Assembly (NCBI GenBank): GCA_035772405.1
Contig: JAYKKM010000428.1
Location: 1,711,001 to 1,775,000, forward strand
Source: Chrysogorgia sp. JL179-B06
Taxonomy: Eukaryota > Cnidaria > Anthozoa > Scleralcyonacea > Chrysogorgiidae
Direction of reading: 5' to 3'
DNA length: 64,000 bases
Below are positions 50,201 through 62,200 of this stretch, in pieces (position 1 is the first letter of the stretch; each line of letters begins with the position of its first letter). The position numbers and the translations under genes are program-made. The notes below the pieces were generated by a model. It was not told the DNA's origin. It was given only the letters and a program-made list of their open reading frames with translations, and searched no databases.

Positions 50201-53200
50201 TTTATTATGATAGTTTTGTATTTTATAACTTTGTGTTTAGCACTATAGTTTATTTATTATGATAGTTTTGTATTTATAACTTTGTATTTAGCACTATAGT
50301 TTATTTATTATGATAGTTTTGTATTTTATAACTTTGTATTTAGCACTATAGTTTATTTATTATGATAGTTTTGTATTTTATAACTTTGTATTTAGCACTA
50401 TAGTTTATTTATTATGATAGTTTTGTATTTTATAACTTTGTATTTAGCACTATAGTTTATTTATTACGATAGTTTTGTATTTTATAACTTTGTATTTAGC
50501 ACTATAGTTTATTTATTATGATAGTTTTGTATTTATAACTTTGTATTTAGCACTATAGTTTATTTATTATGATAGTTTTGTATTTTATAACTTTGTATTT
50601 AGCACTATAGTTTATTTATTATGATAGTTTTGTATTTATAACTGTGTATTTAGCACTATAGTTTATTTATTATGATAGTTTTGTATTTTATAACTTTGTA
50701 TTTAGCACTATACTTTATTTATTATGATAGTTTTGTATTTTATAACTTTGTATTTAGCACTATAGTTTATTTATTATGATAGTTTTGTATTTATAACTTT
50801 GTATTTAGCACTATAGTTTATTTATTATGATAGTTTTGTATTTATAACTTTGTATTTAGCACTATAGTTTATTTATTATGATAGTTTTGTATTTATAACT
50901 TTGTATTTAGCACTATAGTTTATTTATTATGATAGTTTTGTATTTATAACTTTGTATTTAGCACTATAGTTTATTTATTATGATAGTTTTGTATTTATAA
51001 CTTTGTATTTAGCACTATAGTTTATTTATTATGATAGTTTTGTATTTATAACTTTGTATTTAGCACTATAGTTTATTTATTATGATAGTTTTGTATTTAT
51101 AACTTTATATTTAGCACTATAGTTTATTTATTATGATAGTTTTGTATTTATAACTTTGTATTTAGCACTATAGTTTATTTATTATGATAGTTTTGTATTT
51201 ATAACTTTGTATTTAGCACTATAGTTTATTTATTATGATAGTTTTGTATTTATAACTTTGTATTTAGCACTATAGTTTATTTATTATGATAGTTTTGTAT
51301 TTTATAACTTTGTATTTAGCACTATAGTTTATTTATTATGATAGTTTTGTATTTATAACTTTGTATTTAGCACTATAGTTTATTTATTATGATAGCTTTT
51401 TATTTTATAACTTTGTATTTAGCACTATAGTTTATTTATTATGATAGTTTTGTATTTTATAACTTTGTATTTAGCACTATAGTTTATTTATTACGATAGT
51501 TTTGTATTTTATAACTTTGTATTTAGCACTATAGTTTATTTATTATGATAGTTTTGTATTTATAACTTTGTATTTAGCACTATAGTTTATTTATTATGAT
51601 AGTTTTGTATTTTATAACTTTGTATTTAGCACTATAGTTTATTTATTATGATAGTTTTGTATTTATAACTTTGTATTTAGCACTATAGTTTATTTATTAT
51701 GATAGTTTTGTATTTTATAACTTTGTATTTAGCACTATAGTTTATTTATTATGATAGTTTTGTATTTATAACTTTGTATTTAGCACTATAGTTTATTTAT
51801 TATGATAGTTTTGTATTTATAACTTTGTATTTAGCACTATAGTTTATTTATTATGATAGTTTTGTATTTATAACTTTGTATTTAGCACTATAGTTTATTT
51901 ATTATGATAGTTTTGTATTTATAACTTTGTATTTAGCACTATAGTTTATTTATTATGATAGTTTTGTATTTATAACTTTGTATTTAGCACTATAGTTTAT
52001 TTATTATGATAGTTTTGTATTTATAACTTTGTATTTAGCACTATAGTTTATTTATTATGATAGTTTTGTATTTATAACTTTGTATTTAGCACTATAGTTT
52101 ATTTATTATGATAGTTTTGTATTTATAACTTTGTATTTAGCACTATAGTTTATTTATTATGATAGTTTTGTATTTATAACTTTGTATTTAGCACTATAGT
52201 TTATTTATTATGATAGTTTTGTATTTATAACTTTGTATTTAGCACTATAGTTTATTTATTATGATAGTTTTGTATTTTATAACTTTGTATTTAGCACTAT
52301 AGTTTATTTATTATGATAGTTTTGTATTTATAACTTTGTATTTAGCACTATAGTTTATTTATTATGATAGTTTTGTATTTATAACTTTGTATTTAGCACT
52401 ATAGTTTATTTATTATGATAGTTTTGTATTTTATAACTTTGTATTTAGCACTATAGTTTATTTATTATGATAGTTTTGTATTTTATAACTTTGTATTTAG
52501 CACTATAGTTTATTTATTATGATAGTTTTGTATTTATAACTTTGTATTTAGCACTATAGTTTATTTATTATGATAGTTTTGTATTTATAACTTTGTATTT
52601 AGCACTATAGTTTATTTATTATGATAGTTTTGTATTTTATAACTTTGTATTTAGCACTATAGTTTATTTATTATGATAGTTTTGTATTTATAACTTTGTA
52701 TTTAGCACTATAGTTTATTTATTATGATAGTTTTGTATTTATAACTTTGTATTTAGCACTATAGTTTATTTATTATGATAGTTTTGTATTTATAACTTTG
52801 TATTTAGCACTATAGTTTATTTATTATGATAGTTTTGTATTTATAACTTTGTATTTAGCACTATAGTTTATTTATTATGATAGTTTTGTATTTATAACTT
52901 TGTATTTAGCACTATAGTTTATTTATTATGATAGTTTTGTATTTATAACTTTGTATTTAGCACTATAGTTTATTTATTATGATAGTTTTGTATTTTATAA
53001 CTTTGTATTTAGCACTATAGTTTATTTATTATGATAGTTTTGTATTTATAACTTTGTATTTAGCACTATAGTTTATTTATTATGATAGTTTTGTATTTAT
53101 AACTTTGTATTTAGCACTATAGTTTATTTATTATGATAGTTTTGTATTTATAACTTTGTATTTAGCACTATAGTTTATTTATTATGATAGTTTTGTATTT

Positions 53201-56200
53201 ATAACTTTGTATTTAGCACTATAGTTTATTTATTATGATAGTTTTGTATTTTATAACTTTGTATTTAGCACTATAGTTTATTTATTATGATAGTTTTGTA
53301 TTTATAACTTTGTATTTAGCACTATAGTTTATTTATTATGATAGTTTTGTATTTATAACTTTGTATTTAGCACTATAGTTTATTTATTATGATAGTTTTG
53401 TATTTATAACTTTGTATTTAGCACTATAGTTTATTTATTATGATAGTTTTGTATTTTATAACTTTGTATTTAGCACTATAGTTTATTTATTATGATAGTT
53501 TTGTATTTATAACTTTGTATTTAGCACTATAGTTTATTTATTATGATAGTTTTGTATTTTATAACTTTGTATTTAGCACTATAGTTTATTTATTATGATA
53601 GTTTTGTATTTTATAACTTTGTATTTAGCACTATAGTTTATTTATTATGATAGTTTTGTATTTATAACTTTGTATTTAGCACTATAGTTTATTTATTATG
53701 ATAGTTTTGTATTTTATAACTTTGTATTTAGCACTATAGTTTATTTATTATGATAGTTTTGTATTTATAACTTTGTATTTAGCACTATAGTTTATTTATT
53801 ATGATAGTTTTGTATTTTATAACTTTGTATTTAGCACTATAGTTTATTTATTATGATAGTTTTGTATTTATAACTTTGTATTTAGCACTATAGTTTATTT
53901 ATTATGATAGTTTTGTATTTTATAACTTTGTATTTAGCACTATAGTTTATTTATTATGATAGTTTTGTATTTATAACTTTGTATTTAGCACTATAGTTTA
54001 TTTATTATGATAGTTTTGTATTTTATAACTTTGTATTTAGCACTATAGTTTTATTATTATGATAGTTTTGTATTTTATAACTTTGTATTTAGCACTATAG
54101 TTTATTTATTATGATAGTTTTGTATTTATAACTTTGTATTTAGCACTATAGTTTATTTGTTATGATAGTTTTGTATTTATAACTTTGTATTTAGCACTAT
54201 AGTTTATTTATTATGATAGTTTTGTATTGATAACTTTGTATTTAGCACTATAGTTTATTTATTATGATAGTTTTGTATTTTATAACTTTGTATTTAGCAC
54301 TATAGTTTATTTATTATGATAGTTTTGTATTTTATAACTTTGTATTTAGCACTATAGTTTATTTATTATGATAGTTTTGTATTTATAACTTTGTATTTAG
54401 CACTATAGTTTATTTATTATGATAGTTTTGTTAGATGTTAATTAGGTTTATATTATTATTTTATTTTACTGTAAATATCACGGCTTCTATGAAAATTAGC
54501 TGCTGTTGTTGGAATTCCGTATCATATGAATATTGTATTAAAGATTACAGTTGTATGATTTCAATAAATCATTTCCTTACATACCAAAAATTATTGGGGT
54601 TTAGAACCAGACCTTTGACGACTAAGTCATATACATATGGCACGGAGGCCTATATGAATCTTCCTACATGTACATCGTGACATAAAAATACATTTATACT
54701 GCATTGCATAACAAAGCGAAAAGGTGGTGAACTGCTGAGAGTAGCACCCCCCCCCCCCAAATAGCCCCCCCCCCCGTTTCTTCCGTCCTTCCAGAGTTGG
54801 TTAACTATTCACATGAAGTGACGTCACCTAAGGACGAGAAAAGACTGCATCGATTCAACAGTGAAATACGAAGAACTTTTGCTCTGAACTTTAAACACAA
54901 CTGTTTCTAAAAAATTCTCAAATTCTCTTCGTATTTCATTGTTGAATCACTCCGTAAAATCTTTGCGTGTGTCTGGCTGATGATAATATTAAGTAATATT
55001 TGTCAGAAAGTGAATATTCTAAAAGGGTTGGTGTGCTGACGAAATAGTGTGTATAAGAAGGCCCTTGGTCAGAGAGTTAAGTGTAAGTAAAGCGAAATAA
55101 AAACCAGGTGAAAAACTTTTATACACAAAATAAATATGTGAAAAACTTTACAATTCACTCTCCGACGAAGGACCTTCGCTGGAAACGATGAACTTCTTAC
55201 ATAACCTATTACAATTTTCATTCAGTATCTATATTTCTTTCAATATCTCTACTCAAACAATACTCCAGTAGCAAAATATTTTGATAAACAAGCACCATCA
55301 AATATAATCACTCCTCCAAATTACTTGCCTATAAAAGCACCCTTCCAAATTAACAACAGAGATCTTAAAGTGCCCTAGCCTGTGCCCCAGACAGGCTAAA
55401 AGTGCCCCTGTGATCGAATTTTTGGTATCCCGAATTTTTACATATTTGTAAAGAGAATGGTGTTCTTAACTTGCCAAATTTCAAGCAATTGCGAGCATGG
55501 GAAGTCGCCTTTTCAGACTGTTTTTATACGAGATATACGGCCGCCATTACTCGAACATGTTCAGGACGCTTAGGTTGCGATTAGAGGAAGTGACGTCAAA
55601 GACTCAACACGGGGCTAGTTGTGTATGAATATAAAGCTACTTGGGGAAACCTTTCTATTGTAACTTGTCGTATAATTTCCATAAAGCTTTGTCACGTGTC
55701 GAGTCTCTGACGTCACAATCACATACTCTGCTGTGGAATCGCGGGCTTGTCTGGAACAAGTTTTGAGCAATGGCGGACAAAATTTGGGCGACTTTGGAGG
55801 TTAAATTTCTTGTGATACAATGTTTGTTGTTCATTTTTTGGCAAATGCGAACATTTATTAACCTAAAATGATGTTCTGTAACAAAAAATGCCAGGAAACG
55901 TAATGTGATATTTCGTCGCAGATGCACTTTAAACAAGTGACGTTCTTTCTTCACGGACGGTAACCGGAAATCGCGAATGGTGTATTTTTCAATAAAAATT
56001 ATCATAAAAAAACAAAGATAATAAAGGTTTGAAATCCTAATGGGGAATAAAAACCTAAAGCGCGGTGCCGGTGTTAGATAGAAAGTACAAGTTTCAAAGT
56101 TTTTGGAAAATCCGTCTAATATGGCCTTACAAAATTACTGATGCTGACGTTCTAGCAGCTGACCAACGTTGTTTTCAGAACGTGAAAACACCTTCAGTAA

Positions 56201-59200
56201 CGTCTGTGTAGAACAAAGACGACGTCACGTTTACTTTTGGGACTTTACATTATCCATTTTCTTTGTTTTGCATGAAAAATTATATTAAAGTGGTTCTAGG
56301 ACGTAACTTGCTTAAAGAGTGAGTGTCAGGGTCATGCATTGCGGGTGTTTGTTATTGTTTTCATATAGATCAATACGGAAGTTTACAACAAATAACAATA
56401 AAAATATTCAGTTTAGTATATTTTCACTTTGGAAATCGACAAACTAACACGTTTAATGAAAGGATTGCAAAGATATCGACGGATTCGGATCACGATTTGA
56501 ATTAGGCGTCCCACAAAATGGCCGGCGAGAAAAACACAAGCGCGCAATGCATTAGCCTGACACTCACTCTTTAAGTTCTCCAATGTCTCGGAGCGCTGAA
56601 TTGAGGAGATACGGTATCACTGCTCTAGGAAAAAAGTTTTAGATAATCCAAGCATATTTACCTTGCTAAGACAAGTAACTGGATGATGAACAGGCAAAAG
56701 AGAACAAATACAGTACAAACAATGTTCGATTTAAACATTCTATCTTTCTCATTTGAATACTAGAAAAAATATGAAATAGGCATGATGAGGTGTTGTAATA
56801 AAAGTAGACAAATATGATTTTATAGATTGCGAAACAACAAATGGGGCTGCAAGAGCAGCAAGTCGTAACGCGATTAACTATTTCACATGGACAAAAATAC
56901 GTTTAGCCTGCATTTCACCACAGGAACCAAAGAAATTAAATCAACTAAATTGTTTAACCTGTTCTTCGTGTTCCTTCTTTTTAAATGTTAATAAACCTGT
57001 CCGAATATTTTCTCTTCTCAACCTTGAAAATAAACAAAATAAACACGATTAAGTCTGAACGAATACGACGTACGACAGAAGTAGATGATTAGGCGGTTAT
57101 TGGGGTTGCAATCCACTTTGGGAGAATATATGATATATCTTTAATATATATAATTTAAGCAACTTAGTTTATGTACAATTCGTTGAGGATTATGGTGACT
57201 AAACTCACCGCTGGGGTTTGAAGTTAAACCCTGTTGGACGAGGTAGTGACCAACCTCGTACCCAGGGTCTTATCTCCGCCACGCCCTGTAGTGACTTGGA
57301 TAGGTGACCATCTGGGTATACCTATGTTGACTTCCGAGCTTTAGACTCTTCACTCATTTGAAAGTAGAGTTGAGCTGTTGTTGTTGGATATGTTTAAAGT
57401 GTCATCCAGGGGAGTGAATACAGGGGGTTGGTTTCGAACTCTAGGCTAGAGTTTAGGATTAGCGTTATGATTAGGATTTGGGTTAATTGGGGTTAGCCAA
57501 TTAGATGGCTCACTGTTATACCAAACCATTACATCATTATCCCCTCGCAAGCGAGGGTGATAATCTCGCCGCGGCAGGGATCCATTTCGTATAGCGGTAT
57601 AGGCCAGAGTGCTCAAACTACCACAAGGGTAGTGGGATATTTATTTATTTAAGCGGACCAACTCCTTATAAGGAAGTAAAAAGTCGTTTTGGGTGATCTA
57701 TTTGAATTGGACAATATTTGGGTAATGTTGTGAAGGGCGGCCATTGGCGAGTGATAATCTAACGAACTACATAAAGAGGTTTTTACGAAAGGTATACACG
57801 TTTGCGTAATATAATAGGTACGTGTGTTATTCATTTAGACTCGCTAATTCCAAATCTGTTTTCACAATTGAAAACGGTTCGTTCAAAATAGACGAAGCGG
57901 CTGGCTGATTTCCGATTAATTTCTAAGTACATAAACCATTTTTACAAGGGTATGTTCTCGTAATATAATAGACACGTATGTTATGTATTTAGACTCGGTT
58001 CAAAATCTACGTACGACGAACCGGCCTTTTGAGATTTGTTATCGACAGACGCGGTCTGGGCACTGGGGACAATGGATGGGGAAAAGAAACTCTAGGGGTG
58101 GGGTGGGGAGTGTGGTTGGTAGAAAAGGTGGGCGAGGGGTTATTGCGGAACGTATTTCTAGTTAGCAATATCTCACGTCGCTTCATGGAGCACCATAGCA
58201 CTAAAGTGTCTTGAAATGAAAATTAGTTTTTCTTGTTTATATGAACTCCGAAAATTATTAGGAATGGTAATTTAGAGCTCTTTCATATCTCACGTCGTTC
58301 TTGATATATTTAGACTTTTGTGATATACAAATGAAATAACCTATGACGTAAAGAGCTTCACACATTTTTAGAAAATCAAGAAATCATCACTATTTCGATG
58401 TAATAATGTTAGGTTTCACGAAGTGTCGTAAGTTTCAAGTGATTTCGCAGAATAATTTCAAAGATATACTTGATTTTCTAAAAATGTGTAAAGCTCTTTA
58501 CATCAGGTTATTTCATTTGTATATCACACAACTCTAAATATCTCAAGAACAACGTGAGATATGAAAGAGCTCTAAATTACCATTCCTAATCATTTTAGAA
58601 GTTCATTAAAATAACACCAACTTTATTTTCGTTTCATACTTTAATATGCCTTCGACTCGGACACGTTTGATTTGCGTCTTTCGCAATTCAGCAATGTGAA
58701 GTAAGGATGATTGCCTTAAACTGATATAATGTTAAAAAACGCTACCTTTCAACGCAGCGGGCATCAATAGATGTACTTAGAAAGTCATTGACTTCATCTT
58801 CAGGACTATTTTGATTGATGCCTAATCTATAATATAACATTGAGAAGAAAATAGTTTAAAAAGCTGTGTTTACACACTATGATTAATCGGCCCGATTGAT
58901 GGTTTAAATCCATGTTAGGACGAGAAACAGTCAGCGGAATGATTTGTGGGCTCATAATCCTTACTCTTCTTCCTATTTCTCCTCACTTTTTGTGCTCACT
59001 CGCTTTTTTGTGCCAAAAATGCTACATACTCCAATTACACGCTTGGAATTAGCATTTTCCCTAATTTAGATTTTCTAACCTATCTTCTGCCTTCTGATCT
59101 TGATTTGGTTGAATTTCTTCCTTTCCATCAAAACGCTGTAGAAGAGAAATGAAATATCATTAAACTTCATACTCGTTTAGAACTCACTTTTGAGTTTATA

Positions 59201-62200
59201 ACTCTATTCAGTCAATCATTTCTCACCTTTTTAAACATTCCTTGAGTTATGGTATTCTCACGTTGTTGACTTCTTATGGCATTCTAGAGCAAAAAATAGA
59301 GTATTTATGTATTACAAAACCAATTAATTATTTTTTAGGCTATATTGCTCGCCCCTTTCCCAGTCATGTCACTCTTTAGATTTCTCTTTATTCCTTTCTC
59401 TTTTCAGACTCTTTCCTCAATTATTCCCCTCGCGGTATTTCCTTTGGGTGCATGGTTTATTTCTAAAGAAAAGTACGCATTCCATATAAGGAAGTGGCCT
59501 ACGAGAGCAAATACAAGGCATTGACGAGCAAATACATTGCCCTCGTACCAGCCCACTGGTTTTGAAGATGGCGCGCGTATTACGAAATTTATATTTTGGT
59601 CATGTTTGAAAATCCACTTTTTTAAAGAAAACTACGTTAGCTATTTATAAAAGACTTTATAAAACACAGCCGGGGGTTAGGGTTAGAAAACTTGTTAGGC
59701 GGGGGGTTAGGGTTAGGACCTTTGTTGTTTTGGGGTCGATTACAATCCAATTAACTAGGCTGGTACGAGGGTGCAACGTGTCAACTATTTGCGCATTAAT
59801 TCACTCTATTTGCTTGTCAATGCCTACTATTTGCGCCTCCTTATAAGGAATACGTACTAGATACCCCTATCGACGCCACTAGACTCAACAACTGCAAAAG
59901 GGTCATTGTTATTGTCAACAAAAGGGTCATTGTTGTTGTTGAGGCTATGACGTCATACGCTCTCCTCGACTCATTCTTCTCGCACTCGGCCACTTTAATG
60001 GCGGCGCTCCAAAATACAAATTCCACACGTAAAGTATAACCTTTCTTTCAACGAATTTTGAAGTGAAATTCAGCACGATTACTAATTACCATTATATCTT
60101 TGAGATTATGTAAAAAAATAGCAGAAATTTTTTCCATCGGAGAACCACTTTATTCGTGTGCAAGAGGTGTAATGTTTCGAGCGAAGGCCCTTCGTCATGC
60201 AGAGAGTTTTTCAAGTTTTTTATTACTATTCAAAATTTATGCCGTACCCTTCCCTTGGAATGTTCTTTGCTAATCAGGTATGTCTTCATGTTATGTTCTT
60301 TTAAATAAATATCTCGATCTTCTCCATGCCCATCTTCAACTTCATAATCACCATTTATAACATCAAGCACACCTTGCGTGATATGAACACGACTAAAAAA
60401 GATGAAGTTGAGAATATACGATGCATTTAGTTTAGTTTATTAGATTTATCACTCTTTTAGGTGAACGGAATACCCCAACAGGCGAGAAGCCCAATTGATA
60501 GGGGTTCCGAGGGCCTACGATTTAAGGTCGTTATCCGAGAAGACCAGAAAGTCTGACCATTTGCGGGTATTGTTGCAAAGGCAGCACTTTCGCCTCAATT
60601 ATTTTAAGACCCTGAGTGGAGATCCAACCCAGCATATGAACATGTGTCTCCCAACTCATAGACATGTGTGGTAACCACTAGACCATAACAGCTGGTTAAA
60701 ATAAGAAAATAAGTTAAAGTGTCCCTGCGACGAAATATCACATTACGTTTCCTGGCATATGGATGGGCATTTTTTGTTAACAGAACATCATTTTAGGTTA
60801 ATAAGTGTACAAAAAACATTCTGTCGCGAGAAATTTAATCTCCAAAGTCGCCCATGCTCGCAATTGCTCTTTACAAATATGTAAAAATTCGGGATACCAA
60901 AAATTTGATCACAGGAGCACTTTTAAAATAAGAAAATTATTACTGTGATCAATGTGATTTTATAATAATGATTTACTATCGTTTCTGATTGGCTGTCGTG
61001 CTCCATTTCTCAAAATGGAATTTCAAGCGACCAATAAGAAACGGAAATAGCTAAAAGGGATGACTCAAAAGGACCTTTCTGTTTTTGTCTGGTCTTTATT
61101 TTTGGTTAGATTAGGATTAGTTTGACGAAGTTTGTTGAATAACTTTCTGCTTTGAATTTGATTTGTTTTGGACTCAAAATCCGATTGGTTGGTCAAGAAC
61201 CAATCAAATACAAAGTAGGAAATTGTTCAACGAACTTCAACAAACCAATTTGTCAATGTGAAGAAATTAATTTGCTAAACTTCTACGGAACACTGCGGCT
61301 CTCGCGCGCGTTTTCGCTCTTCTCCCCTCCCCAACCTATTGCCACGGTAACAACACTGTCACTATTAGGGACCTTAAGATCTACGATGGCAACCTAATCA
61401 TTTTTATTCCCAACAGTAATCTCAACGCCGTCCTCGTTCTGTTTACAACGCCACAGAGAGCATTTTCACGTCTTTAGGACGACGGTAACTCGCGGAGAGA
61501 CGAGAGCTGTTCCTAGGTTGCCGTCGTAGATCTTAACGTCCCTAATACCAGCACTAGTGATCTGCAACATCGACATTCGTCCTAACGACAAAATAAATAC
61601 CAATATCAAATGAAACACCATCGACCACAAACACGAATTAGACAAAGAAAGTATGAGCAATGATGAATATTAAAGTTATATAAACAAATATTACCCAGGT
61701 AATCCTCCACATTCCATGTGGTTAGCAACAGTGACATCATTAGACCAAACGTCATATTGCCATTTGACTGCTCCAAGAACTCCTGAATGAACCTTTCCAG
61801 TGTGTATTCCAACACGCATGTTTAAGCTTACACCTTTTGCTTCCCGAACAGCCCTACAATGAATGTTATTCAACTTTGTTGGTGAGTAAATAACATTAAA
61901 ATGCCTATAACGTCAAAAAATGTATTGTTTTATTTGGAAGAACTATTAAAATGACAAAGTAACTTCTTTTGAAGATTTTTGTTTCTTCGCTTTGTTTTTG
62001 ATATATTTCACTTTCTTTGATATGCAAATGTCTGGAATTTCGTCACACATGCATGACTTATCAGAGAATGTTAATATATATCTTTGTCTTCATGAAATTA
62101 AATAACATGTGCGCGTGTTTCTCCCACAACACCAAACGTTTTGAGAATGAAAGTGATATACACAAACCTCTCCAGTAAGTCATTATGGATGTGTGATTAC

